Positions 35,820-44,252 of a DNA stretch of 64,000 nucleotides are shown here, in pieces. The stretch comes from Clostridium_I sp963725425 (GTDB lineage Bacteria; Bacillota; Clostridia; Clostridiales; Clostridiaceae). Under the pieces are notes generated by a model. It saw only the letters and a list, made by a program, of their open reading frames with translations, made no database searches and was not told the DNA's origin. The stretch's first letter is position 1; every line of letters starts with the position of its first letter. The stretch spans positions 620,001 to 684,000 of the forward strand of contig CAVRYJ010000031.1 of NCBI GenBank assembly GCA_963725425.1, read 5' to 3'. The position numbers and the translations under genes were made by a program.

Positions 35820-36122
35820 CTATATCGTCTTCTTTTTTTTTAGTAGATCTCTTAATATTGCTATTTCTAAATCTTTTTCCTTATTTTCATCAATTAATTT
35901 CTTGTACTCAGTTTTGTAATTTACAATGATGTTCTCTTCTTTTGGTTCCTTCGGCTTCAGTGTCTGTTGATATCTTCTATAATTACCTTTCCAATTTGCA
36001 ACTTGACCAGGATTAAGCTCATGCTTTGCTGCAACTAAAGCATTACTCCCGTATTCCAAAGCTTCTTCAACAATTGCAACTCTCTCTTCTTCTGTGAACT
36101 TTCTTGTAAATCTAGTAGTCAT
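35820..36122 (-). CDS. IS3-family OrfA (HTH protein)
   Basis: 100 aa: a helix-turn-helix (FTEEERVAIVEEALEYGSNALVAAKHE) and a C-terminal leucine-zipper-like helix LIDENKEKDLEIAILRDLLKKK. The last codons contain CTAAAAAAAAAGAAG, a slippery run for programmed -1 frameshifting into orfB. The ribosome site AGGGGG lies before the ATG. Confidence 0.88.
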   Translation of the reverse strand: MTTRFTRKFTEEERVAIVEEALEYGSNALVAAKHELNPGQVANWKGNYRRYQQTLKPKEPKEENIIVNYKTEYKKLIDENKEKDLEIAILRDLLKKKKTI

Positions 36123-36272
36123 AATTTACCCCCTAAACACTACTTTTTTATTCTACCTTCATTCGAGTGTGTAGTCCAGCTTCTTGAGGGGGTCTATTAG
36201 CTTGTCACTTGTCACTTGTCACTTGTCACTTGTCACTTGTCACTTGTCACTTGTCCCTTGCTTTTGCCTTAT

Positions 36273-36599
36273 TTAAAGAGTTTCTATCTCTTTTCTTTCT
36301 TTCTTTTTATTTCCCGTTTTTAGTTCCCTCTTTGCAAGTTCTTCTTTAACGTCCTTTAGCTCTACTCCTTCATTAGCTAAAAGCACCAATAAATGATATG
36401 TTAAATCGCATACTTCATTAATAAGCTCTACCTTGTCTGGATTTTTTGCTGCCACTATTACTTCTGTTGCTTCTTCCCCAACCTTTTTTAAAATCTTATC
36501 AAGACCTTTTTCAAAAAGGTAGTTCGTATATGAACCCTCTAGTGGTATTTTTTTTCTCGCAAGAATAGTCTGGTATAATTCATTTATAACTTCACTCAT
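36273..36599 (-). CDS. hisE: Phosphoribosyl-ATP pyrophosphatase
   Basis: 108 aa, hydrolyses PR-ATP to PR-AMP in histidine synthesis. MazG-like fold with KKVGEEATEVIVAAK and EVCDLTYHLLVLLA, the acidic metal-binding helices. The last gene of the his operon. The start at 36599 is chosen for AAAGGAGAAAATT. The gene is followed by a heptamer array. It is separate from hisI, not fused. Confidence 0.94.
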   Translation of the reverse strand: MSEVINELYQTILARKKIPLEGSYTNYLFEKGLDKILKKVGEEATEVIVAAKNPDKVELINEVCDLTYHLLVLLANEGVELKDVKEELAKRELKTGNKKKERKEIETL

Positions 36600-36616
36600 A
36601 ATTTTCTCCTTTATTC

Positions 36617-36639
36617 TAGGCATCTAAAAAAACGCCTTA
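36617..36639. repeat. Minimal TAAGGC-family repeat between hisI and hisE
   Basis: A 23-bp remnant TAGGCATCT...CGCCTTA with no core. On the coding strand its TAA is the hisI stop codon. Confidence 0.5.
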
Positions 36640-36966
36640 GAATTCTACGTCCTTAAAGAAACAACTTCTGCTTCCTGTGTGGCATGCTGCTCCAACTTGA
36701 TCTACCTGAATGAGAAGAGTGTCATTATCACAGTCCAGTCCTATTGATAAAACATGCTGAATGTGGCCTGAAGTTGCACCTTTATTCCAATATTCATTTC
36801 TAGACCGGCTCCAAAACCAGGTAGTTTTTGTATCAATGGTTCTTTTTAATGCTTCCTTATTCATATAGGCAAGCATTAAAACTTCCTTGTTTAAACTATC
36901 TACAATTATAGCTGGTACCAAACCCTTACTAAAATCTACTGTTTCAAGTAGCTCTATAGCCTTCAT
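36637..36966 (-). CDS. hisI: Phosphoribosyl-AMP cyclohydrolase
   Basis: 109 aa, opens the adenine ring of PR-AMP. Hallmarks: MLAYMNKEAL, TTWFWSRSRNEYWNKGATSGH, and the metal ligands DCDNDTLL plus the CHTGSRSCFF cysteine pair. The start at 36966 has GGAGTG eight bases upstream, which the in-frame ATG at 36981 lacks. The stop codon coincides with a short TAAGGC repeat. Confidence 0.95.
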   Translation of the reverse strand: MKAIELLETVDFSKGLVPAIIVDSLNKEVLMLAYMNKEALKRTIDTKTTWFWSRSRNEYWNKGATSGHIQHVLSIGLDCDNDTLLIQVDQVGAACHTGSRSCFFKDVEF

Positions 36967-37002
36967 GAGCAAACACTCCATTTCTATGAAATATAATAAA
37001 AA

Positions 37003-37764
37003 TTAAATTCTTACACTTACACCTTTTTCCTTTAAATATTCCTTAACATCTTTAATAGTAAGCTCCCTGTAATGAAATAGAGAGGCTGCAAGAGCTGCAT
37101 CACAATTGGCTTTTTCAAAAACCTGATAAAAATGATCTATAGTTCCACAGCCACCTGATGCTATAACCGGAATATTAACGCTACTAGTTATAGCTGAGGT
37201 CAGCTCCAAATCATAACCATTTTTAGTACCGTCAGTATCCATGCTAGTAAGAAGTATTTCTCCACACCCAAGTACTTCCACTTTTTTAGCCCATTCTACC
37301 GCATCAAGTCCAGTGTCAATCCTTCCTCCAGCTATTACAACATTCCATCCAGTACCATCTTTTCTTTTTCTTCCATCTATTGCCACAACTACGCATTGAC
37401 TTCCAAACCTTTCAGCCGCCCTTTTAACAAGGGTAGGATCCTTTACAGCTGATGAATTAATTGATATTTTATCCGCTCCAGCGGCTAAAATATTCCTAAA
37501 ATCTTCAAGAGTCCTTATGCCACCACCTACTGTAAGTGGGATAAATATCTTTTCTGCCGCTTTTTTTACCACATCTATCATGGTGCATCTTCCATCAGAA
37601 GTTGCGGTTATATCTAAAAATACTATTTCATCTGCGCCTTCTTCGTTATAAAATTCAGCAATTTTCACTGGATCTCCTACATCTTTTAGATTCACAAAAT
37701 TTATTCCCTTTACAACTCTACCCATATTCACATCAAGACAAGGTATTATCCTTTTGGTAAGCAT
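37003..37764 (-). CDS. hisF: Imidazole glycerol phosphate synthase, cyclase subunit
   Basis: A 253-aa TIM barrel that with HisH forms imidazole glycerol phosphate and AICAR. Catalytic Asp residues are in IIPCLDVNMGRVVKG (beta1) and LLTSMDTDGTKNGYD (beta5). Phosphate loops GGGIRT and ASGGCG are present. The ribosome site is AAAGGAGG. It lies 12 bp after hisC in the operon. Confidence 0.97.
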   Translation of the reverse strand: MLTKRIIPCLDVNMGRVVKGINFVNLKDVGDPVKIAEFYNEEGADEIVFLDITATSDGRCTMIDVVKKAAEKIFIPLTVGGGIRTLEDFRNILAAGADKISINSSAVKDPTLVKRAAERFGSQCVVVAIDGRKRKDGTGWNVVIAGGRIDTGLDAVEWAKKVEVLGCGEILLTSMDTDGTKNGYDLELTSAITSSVNIPVIASGGCGTIDHFYQVFEKANCDAALAASLFHYRELTIKDVKEYLKEKGVSVRI

Positions 37765-37776
37765 AACTTAGCCTCC

Positions 37777-38835
37777 TTACTTTATTATTTCCTTAACTTT
37801 TTCTAGGAATACATCCATTTCTTCCTCTGAACCTATAGTTATTCTTAAATAATTATTTATTTTAGGTTTGTTAAAATACCTTACAAGTATGCCTTTTTCA
37901 CGAAGTTTTATAAATATAGTCTCAGCTGGTATTTTCTTGTGAGAGGCAAATATAAAATTAGCCTTTGATGGAACAACGCTAAAACCAATCTTAGTAAGCT
38001 TTTTAACTGTGTTTTCTCTTGTTTTTATTATTCTTTTTGTACATTTTTTAAAGTATTTCTCATCCTCAAATGCTGCTACTGCTGCTACCTGTGCTATTCT
38101 ATCTGCTGTATAAGAATTAAAAGAATTCTTTATTCTATTTAATCCATGGATAAGTTCCTCTTGTCCAAGTGCCAGACCAACTCTCATTCCAGCCAGAGAT
38201 CTTGATTTTGATAATGTCTGAACCACCAAAAGGTTAGGATAATCCTTTATTAAACTTACCACAGATTCACCGCCAAAATCCACATATGCCTCATCTATTA
38301 TTACTACCTTTTCAGAATTATAATCTAAAATTCTTTTTATAGAAGAAATATCTAGAAATTTACCTGTTGGCGCATTGGGATTTGATATTACAACTCCACC
38401 ATTTTTACTTAGAAAATCTTCAACATTTACTGAAAAATCTTCATTTAGTTTTGAAAGTCTCGTCTTTAACCCATAAAGATTAGCGTAGACAGGATAAAAA
38501 CTATAACTTATGTCAGGATAAACTATTTCTTCCTTTGCATTAAAAAAAGTCAAAAATGACAGTGCCAATACTTCGTCTGAGCCATTCCCTGCAAACACCT
38601 GATTTCTATTTAAATCATAATATTCTGCAACAGTTTCACGTAGCCAATCACAATCAGGATCAGGATACAATCTTAAATCACCGTTTGCAGCATCTTTTAT
38701 TGCTTTTAATACCTTTTCTGATGGTGGATATGGATTTTCATTTGTATTTAATTTTATGTATTTTTTGTCCTTGGGTTGCTCTCCACTAACATATGGCTCT
38801 ATAGTTTTCGTAATTTCATTCCAAAATTTACTCAT
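37777..38835 (-). CDS. hisC: Histidinol-phosphate aminotransferase
   Basis: 352-aa fold-type I PLP enzyme: KLNTNENPYPPS at the start, FAGNGSDEVL, NPNAPTGKF, IDEAYVDFGG, and the PLP lysine in QTLSKSRSLAGMRVG. The start at 38835 overlaps the hisA stop by eight bases and is served by CAGGGG, implying translational coupling. Placement between hisA and hisF in a his operon is unusual enough to note but not alarming. Confidence 0.96.
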   Translation of the reverse strand: MSKFWNEITKTIEPYVSGEQPKDKKYIKLNTNENPYPPSEKVLKAIKDAANGDLRLYPDPDCDWLRETVAEYYDLNRNQVFAGNGSDEVLALSFLTFFNAKEEIVYPDISYSFYPVYANLYGLKTRLSKLNEDFSVNVEDFLSKNGGVVISNPNAPTGKFLDISSIKRILDYNSEKVVIIDEAYVDFGGESVVSLIKDYPNLLVVQTLSKSRSLAGMRVGLALGQEELIHGLNRIKNSFNSYTADRIAQVAAVAAFEDEKYFKKCTKRIIKTRENTVKKLTKIGFSVVPSKANFIFASHKKIPAETIFIKLREKGILVRYFNKPKINNYLRITIGSEEEMDVFLEKVKEIIK

Positions 38836-39577
38836 TTTTATAACCCCTGTTTTTTTCAATAATCTGAATACCGACTGCTATTGCTTCCTTTAAATCAATA
38901 TTTCCTGAATATATAGCCTTGCCAACTATGGTTCCATAAAATCCCATTTTATTTATAGCCTTTAAATCTTCCAATTCCTTTATTCCACCTGAAGCTATTA
39001 TATTACAGTTTACGCTATCATTTATCCTTTGTAATTGAACAAGATTTGGACCCATTAATGTTCCATCCTTACTTATATCTGTAAATATGATAGTTTTCAC
39101 ACCTATAGCCTCTATCTCTTTAGCAAAATCTATGTAATTTATGTCACTTACATTTGTCCATCCGTTTACTGCAACCTTCTCATCCTTAGCATCTATCCCT
39201 ACTGCTATTTTATCACCATATTTTTCTACAGCCTCTGCCACAAAGTTTTTATCTTTTAGTGCTGCAGTACCAAGTATTACTCTTGATAAGCCTGCTTCTA
39301 TTAAAGCATCCACAGTTTTTATATCTCTTATACCTCCACCAAGTTCCACAGGAATATTAACTTCCTTTATTACTTTTAATATAATTTTTAGATTTTTAAT
39401 GGTACCATTTAATGCTCCATCAAGGTCCACCATGTGAATATATTCTGCTCCTGCTTTTTTAAAAGACATAGCAACCTCTATTGGATTTTCGCCAACTACT
39501 TCTAGAGCGTCAAATTTTCCTTGATATAGTCTTACACATTTTCCATTTCTTAAGTCCATTGCTGGGAATATAATCAT
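38828..39577 (-). CDS. hisA: ProFAR isomerase
   Basis: A 249-aa TIM barrel isomerising the ProFAR aminoaldose. Catalytic Asp in IIFPAMDLRNGKCVRL and IIFTDISKDGTLMGPN; phosphate loops GGGIRD and ASGGIKE. I prefer the ATG at 39577, which matches the normal family start and sits about 10 bp from AAGGAG; the ATG three codons upstream lies too close to that site. Confidence 0.96.
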   Translation of the reverse strand: MIIFPAMDLRNGKCVRLYQGKFDALEVVGENPIEVAMSFKKAGAEYIHMVDLDGALNGTIKNLKIILKVIKEVNIPVELGGGIRDIKTVDALIEAGLSRVILGTAALKDKNFVAEAVEKYGDKIAVGIDAKDEKVAVNGWTNVSDINYIDFAKEIEAIGVKTIIFTDISKDGTLMGPNLVQLQRINDSVNCNIIASGGIKELEDLKAINKMGFYGTIVGKAIYSGNIDLKEAIAVGIQIIEKNRGYKNE

Positions 39578-39597
39578 AAAAATCATTTCTCCTTTTA

Positions 39598-40212
39598 TTA
39601 ATCACATAATTTCCAAAAGTTTTTAAGCATTTGAATTCCTGGATTCCCACTCTTCTCTGGGTGAAATTGCGTTCCAAATATATTTCCATTACTTACAACT
39701 GCGGTCACATTAACTCCGTATAATGTGATGGCATCTATATTTTCTTTATCCATATCAGCATAATAAGAGTGCACAAAATACACATAACTATTATTCTTTA
39801 CCCCTTCTAGAATAGGGGATGATTTGATTATATTTAAATTATTCCAGCCCATATGAGGTACTTTTAAATCTATTTGAAATTTTTTGATTTTTCCTCTAAT
39901 AAACCCTAATCCCTTTGTGTTTTTCACTTCATCACTTTCATCAAAAAGTAATTGCATTCCAAGACATATTCCAAGTATGGGTATATTCATCTTTACAGCC
40001 TTTTGTAAAGTAACATCAATTTTAAATTCTTTTATATTAGCCATAGCATCTGGAAAAGCACCTACACCAGGCAAAATGATACCGTTGCTACTTAATATTT
40101 CATCTTCATCTGAAGTGATATTACATGTAGCACCAAAAGATTCAAATGCTTTTTGTACACTTCTTATATTTCCCATACCATAATCGACAATACTAATTTT
40201 TTTACTTTTCAA
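39598..40212 (-). CDS. hisH: Imidazole glycerol phosphate synthase, glutaminase subunit
   Basis: About 204 aa. A class I glutamine amidotransferase supplying ammonia to HisF. Nucleophile Cys in GICLGMQLLF, His and Glu in FGTQFHPEKSG, oxyanion strand PGVGAFPDAM. The start is most likely TTG at 40212, seven bases after GAGGTGA; a GTG at 40219-40221 is part of that site. It lies 16 bp from hisB. Confidence 0.95.
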   Translation of the reverse strand: MKSKKISIVDYGMGNIRSVQKAFESFGATCNITSDEDEILSSNGIILPGVGAFPDAMANIKEFKIDVTLQKAVKMNIPILGICLGMQLLFDESDEVKNTKGLGFIRGKIKKFQIDLKVPHMGWNNLNIIKSSPILEGVKNNSYVYFVHSYYADMDKENIDAITLYGVNVTAVVSNGNIFGTQFHPEKSGNPGIQMLKNFWKLCD

Positions 40213-40228
40213 GGTAATCACCTCACAT

Positions 40229-40822
40229 TTATTCTAAACTTCCCTTTGTAGACATAACCCCTTTAATTCTTGAATCAATCTGCACGGCTTCCCTTAAAGC
40301 CCTTCCTAGCCCTTTAAAAAGTCCTTCAATCATATGATGAGTATTTTTACCATATAATACTTTCGCATGAAGAGTTATCCCGGAGTTCATGGCTACAGCT
40401 CTAAAAAACTCTTCCACCATTTCAGTTTCAAAGTTTCCTAGTATTTTAGTTTCAAAATTTCCCTCAAATACTAAGAATGGTCTTCCGCTAATATCCATGG
40501 ACACAAGTTCAAGACTTTCGTCCATAGGTAAATAGGAGGTTCCGTATCTTTTTATGCCTTTTTTATCTCCTAAAGCCTTGGCTATACACTTACCTAAAAC
40601 AATTCCAACATCCTCAACTAAATGATGTGAATCCACGTATAAATCTCCCTTTGCTTTAACCTTTAGATTTAATAATCCATGTTTTGTGAAAAGTGTAAGC
40701 ATATGATCAAAAAAGCCCACTCCTGTATCTATTTCTGAAATTCCTTCTCCATCAAGATTTAAACTCATTTCTATTTGCGTTTCAAATGTATCTCTCTTAA
40801 TTAAAACCTCTCTTTTTACCAT
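40229..40822 (-). CDS. hisB: Imidazoleglycerol-phosphate dehydratase
   Basis: 197 aa, the monofunctional dehydratase without a phosphatase domain. Manganese ligands in GVGFFDHMLTLFTKH, DSHHLVEDVGIVLG and KNTHHMIEGLFKGL. The ribosome site is GGGGTGATAT. It lies between hisD and hisH. Confidence 0.97.
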   Translation of the reverse strand: MVKREVLIKRDTFETQIEMSLNLDGEGISEIDTGVGFFDHMLTLFTKHGLLNLKVKAKGDLYVDSHHLVEDVGIVLGKCIAKALGDKKGIKRYGTSYLPMDESLELVSMDISGRPFLVFEGNFETKILGNFETEMVEEFFRAVAMNSGITLHAKVLYGKNTHHMIEGLFKGLGRALREAVQIDSRIKGVMSTKGSLE

Positions 40823-40833
40823 TTATATCACCC

Positions 40834-42124
40834 CTAAAATCTTACCTTTATGGCATTTGCATGAGCTGTTAAACCTTCAACTTCTGCTATTGCTATTATT
40901 TTTTCTTTAACCTCTCTAAGTGCAGGTTCACTATAATAAATGTAGCTTGATTTCTTAATAAACGTATCTACAGACAATGGAGAGAAAAATCTAGCAGTAC
41001 CACTTGTAGGTAATACATGATTAGGACCTGCCATATAATCTCCTAGTGGCTCAGGTGAAAAGCTTCCAAGAAAAATTGATCCTGCATTTTTTACTTTACC
41101 AAGATATAAAAACGGATCTTTTACAACAAGTTCAAAATGTTCTGGAGCTATTTCATTTGCAAGAGTTATTCCTTCATCTATACTTTCAACTACAAATATA
41201 ACTCCAAAGTTTTTAAGTGATTGTTCAATTATTACTTTTCTGGCTAAACCTTGAATCTGTTTTTTTATTTCCCCTTGTACCTTAATTGCAAGTTCCTTTG
41301 ATGTTGTTACAAAAATAGCAGATGATAACTTATCATGTTCTGCCTGAGACATTAAATCAGCTGCTATAAAACTTGCATCTCCTGTTTCATCCGCTAGCAC
41401 TAATATTTCACTTGGTCCTGCTATCATATCTATATCAACTAGTCCAAATACACTTTTTTTGCTAGTGCCACAAATATATTCCCAGGTCCAACTATCTTAT
41501 CCACTTTTTTTATAGTTTCTGTTCCATAAGCAAGTGCTGCTATGGCCTGAGCTCCTCCAACCTTATATATTTCATCCACTCCGGCTATGTCCGCAGCTAC
41601 CAGTATTGCTGGATTTATATTACCATCTTTTTGTGGTGGTGTAACCATAACTATTTTTTCCACTCCTGCCACCTTTGCTGGTATAGCATTCATCAATACC
41701 GAAGAAGGGTATGATGCAGTTCCACCTGGAACATATATCCCAACTCTAGCAAGCCCTCTAACTAATTGTCCCATAACTACTCCATTGTCCTTAGTCATAA
41801 TCCAAGCTTTTTCCCTTTGTTTCTCATGAAATTCAGTAATGTTTTTTGTGCTGTTTTTAATGCATCTATAAATTTCACATCAACTTTTGCATAGGCACTA
41901 CCTATCTCTTCCTTGCTTACATTTAATGATGTTATTATTTCACTATCAAATTTTCTTGTATAATCAAGTATTGCTTTATCTCCACCATTTTTAATATTTT
42001 GAAGTATTTCCTGAACAACTTTATTTGCATCTTCCTCAGTGCTACCGGATCTTTCTTTTAGGCTTTTAAAATAATCATTTGCTCCTTCTGAATTTGCCTG
42101 TAATATGTCTATCATTTCACTCAT
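40834..42124 (-). pseudogene. hisD: Histidinol dehydrogenase, two apparent frameshifts
   Basis: Three frame segments together cover a normal HisD of about 430 aa. The N-terminal part (from MSEMIDILQAN) breaks at an A6 run (41842-41847); A7 would give TAQKNITEFHEKQREKAWIM. The middle part (VYVPGGTASYPSSVLM-type region, VGGAQAIAAL, VGPGN) breaks at an A7 run (41454-41460); A8 would give AKKSVFGLVDIDMIAGPSE. The C-terminal part has SQAEHDKLSSAIF and NHVLPTSGTARF. All catalytic regions survive. Two homopolymer losses in one otherwise perfect gene suggest sequencing error. Confidence 0.9.
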
Positions 42125-42136
42125 TGTAATTTCCTC

Positions 42137-42778
42137 CTAATTATTGACTACTCCTTGAACATCACTAATAAGTTTTTTTATTTTCTCAATTCTCATCTTC
42201 ATGCTAGCTCTATTTACAATCATCCGGGCACTTACATCACATATTTCATCAAAAATAACTAATCCATTTTCTTTTAAAGTAGTCCCAGTTTCAACTATAT
42301 CCACAATAGCATCTGAAAGCCCGATTATAGGTGCAAGTTCCACTGATCCTTCAATTTTAATAATTTCAACATCCTTGCCTAGTTTTCTAAAATATTCTCT
42401 AGTAACTCTTGGATATTTTGTAGCTATCTTTTTTCTGTTATAGCCCTTATTTAAATCAAAACTAGGAAGTGATGCCAATGCAAATTTGCATTTACCAACC
42501 TTTAAATCCACAACTTCATAAAAATCTATTCCTGCTTCTAAAAGTGTGTCCTTACCCACAATTCCTATATCTGCTGCCCCATGTTCCACATAGGTTAAAA
42601 CGTCTGCGGCCTTTACTAATACAAATTGGATATTATTTTTCTTGTCACTTAGAACAAGTTTTCTACCTTTGTTTTTTAGTTCTTTTGTGTCTATGCCTAT
42701 TTTATCAAATATATCTATAGAAAATTTTTCAAGCCTTCCCTTTGTAAGTGCTATTCTTAACGGTTTTAAGCATTCCAT
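42137..42778 (-). CDS. hisG: ATP phosphoribosyltransferase, short form
   Basis: 213 aa, the committed and feedback-regulated step of histidine synthesis. The short catalytic form lacks the C-terminal regulatory domain and needs HisZ. Features: LRIALTKGRLEK, ADIGIVGKDTLLE, and the PRPP loop DAIVDIVETGTTLKENGL. The start at 42778 follows GAGGATTTTT and lies 50 bp inside the hisZ 3' end. Confidence 0.96.
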   Translation of the reverse strand: MECLKPLRIALTKGRLEKFSIDIFDKIGIDTKELKNKGRKLVLSDKKNNIQFVLVKAADVLTYVEHGAADIGIVGKDTLLEAGIDFYEVVDLKVGKCKFALASLPSFDLNKGYNRKKIATKYPRVTREYFRKLGKDVEIIKIEGSVELAPIIGLSDAIVDIVETGTTLKENGLVIFDEICDVSARMIVNRASMKMRIEKIKKLISDVQGVVNN

Positions 42779-44033
42779 AATAAAAATCCTCATTTCTAAA
42801 ATTTGTATTCTTTTTTGACCAGCCATTACTACTCATTTGCCGCTCTGTTCCATCCATTACGTTTATCAAACATCTGCAGTCAACTCTTTCACAATATTTT
42901 AATGCTTCTTCCTGGCTATCAAATAATGCAACTTCAGCCTTAACTCCAGTTTCATTGATTTTTTTCAGTAAATTATAACCCTTATCCAAATTAACAATAT
43001 CACAAAATACTACCTTTTCTATATCCTTATCAGAAGTAAGTTTTTTCTGTAATCTAAGTGCTTCAAGTATAATATCCACATTTATGGCAAACCCTGTTGC
43101 TGGTAAGCTTTCACCAAAATTTTCAATTAGTTTGTCATACCTGCCTCCACTTAATATACTGTCACCAACTTCCATGCAATATCCCCTGAATATTAATCCT
43201 GAATAATAATTCAAATTTTGCACCATACCAAGATCTACAGATATATATTTGCCAAATCCAAGTTTATCCATTATTTCATACACATCTTCTATACACTTAA
43301 GTGATGTAATGTTATCCACATTGTTTAAAAGTTTTTGTGTTTCTTTTATTACCTCTTTACCACCAAAAAGTTCCGGAAGTCTCGCCAAAACTAAGCTTAT
43401 ATTTTTATCTATATTATTTCTATTATCATCTAAAAATTCTTTTAGAGCCGATATATTTTTATTTTGAATTAACATTCTTAATGCTTCTTTTTTTGCTTCA
43501 TCCAAATTTACCGTTTCTGTAAGTTCTTTAAAAAACTTAGAATCTCCAATTTCAATCTTAAAATCCTCAAGACCTATTTTTTTAAGAGCTTCTATTCCGG
43601 TGTATATTGCTTCTACATCTCCACGGATTCCAATGGCTCCTAATATTTCAATCCCTGATTGAGTAAATTCACTAAGTTTACCATTTAATATTTCATTTAC
43701 TCTAAATATATTTTGGCTATAACAAAGCTTCATAGGAAACATTTCTTTTTTTATCTTAGTAGCAGCAATTCTTGCTATAGGTGTTGTCATATCAGCCCTT
43801 AGAACTAATATTCTTCCCCTGTTATCAAACAACTTAAACATCTTTTCTTGACTAATTGGTTGATCATTCATATTAAATACATCATAGAACTCCAAAGTTG
43901 GTGAGATAATTTCATGATATCCATAATTTTTATATACATCTCTAAGCAAATTTTCTATTTCAATTTTTGAATAACATTCATTAAAAAGTATATCTCGTGT
44001 ACCTTCAGGTATATAGTTATTTAAGTTTGGCAT
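42729..44033 (-). CDS. hisZ: ATP phosphoribosyltransferase regulatory subunit
   Basis: 434 aa, a HisRS-like paralog that binds HisG and mediates histidine inhibition. Class II synthetase motifs are present: IPEGTRDILFNE, LRADMTTPIARIAATK, and SGGRYDKLIENFG. Anticodon-like C-terminus. First gene of the operon; ATG behind ACGGGGGATTT. The C-terminal 16 codons overlap hisG in another frame, so its exact end may differ. Confidence 0.93.
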   Translation of the reverse strand: MPNLNNYIPEGTRDILFNECYSKIEIENLLRDVYKNYGYHEIISPTLEFYDVFNMNDQPISQEKMFKLFDNRGRILVLRADMTTPIARIAATKIKKEMFPMKLCYSQNIFRVNEILNGKLSEFTQSGIEILGAIGIRGDVEAIYTGIEALKKIGLEDFKIEIGDSKFFKELTETVNLDEAKKEALRMLIQNKNISALKEFLDDNRNNIDKNISLVLARLPELFGGKEVIKETQKLLNNVDNITSLKCIEDVYEIMDKLGFGKYISVDLGMVQNLNYYSGLIFRGYCMEVGDSILSGGRYDKLIENFGESLPATGFAINVDIILEALRLQKKLTSDKDIEKVVFCDIVNLDKGYNLLKKINETGVKAEVALFDSQEEALKYCERVDCRCLINVMDGTERQMSSNGWSKKNTNFRNEDFYYGMLKTVKNSTYKGKA

Positions 44034-44098
44034 GTTAAATCCCCCGTAATCAGTTTTTTCTTTATTGATTTATCACTGCACCGCTGTACTATAATGAA

Positions 44099-44127
44099 AT
44101 ATTAACAATAAAATCAGTACTTGTCAA
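44099..44127 (-). promoter_or_regulatory. Promoter of the his operon
   Basis: TTGACA (44122-44127) with 17 bp to TAATAT (44099-44104) on the minus strand, about 65 bp before hisZ. No T-box or other long leader fits in that space. Confidence 0.65.
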
Positions 44128-44147
44128 CTTAAAATTGTTATTTTATC

Positions 44148-44204
44148 AAATAAATAAAAGCAAAATGAAAATAAGTACTCTTTTCATTTTGCTTTTATTT
44201 ATTC
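44148..44204. terminator. Terminator hairpin upstream of the his operon
   Basis: A 23-bp stem (AAATAAATAAAAGCAAAATG and its inverse at 44181-44203) with an 8-nt loop. It ends transcription from the 227-aa gene. Confidence 0.65.
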
Positions 44205-44252
44205 TTCTATATATACTTTTTTAATATCATCGCTATTCTATATGTCATGTTC

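Larger units (their letters stand above)
34863..36190 (-). mobile_element. IS3-family insertion sequence
   Basis: Two overlapping-frame genes (orfA and orfB) bounded by inverted ends GGCCCCCTCA on the left and GACCCCCTCA on the right (inner sequence similar for about 10 bp). Target duplication is not clear. Both flanks belong to a heptamer-repeat element. Confidence 0.75.
34772..36257. repeat. Heptamer-class element interrupted by an IS3 element
   Basis: The left part has GAGAATTGAGAGTTAAG and the hairpin GATTTTCTGC-GCC-GCAGAAAATC, then CTTCCTTAACTTG. The right part (36196-36257) is a tandem array of TTGTCAC heptamers. In the intact copy at 11713 the equivalent sequences are contiguous (CCTTAACTTGTCAC), so the IS landed inside such an element. 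Confidence 0.65.

Noticed and set aside
35820..35830. Break between IS3 orfA and orfB as another sequencing error
   Set aside because: A -1 shift on an A9 slippery run is the normal programmed arrangement of IS3 elements, unlike the other homopolymer breaks.
36196..36257. Tandem TTGTCAC array considered as a CRISPR array
   Set aside because: The units are seven bases with no spacers, and there are no cas genes nearby. It is a simple tandem repeat belonging to the heptamer elements.
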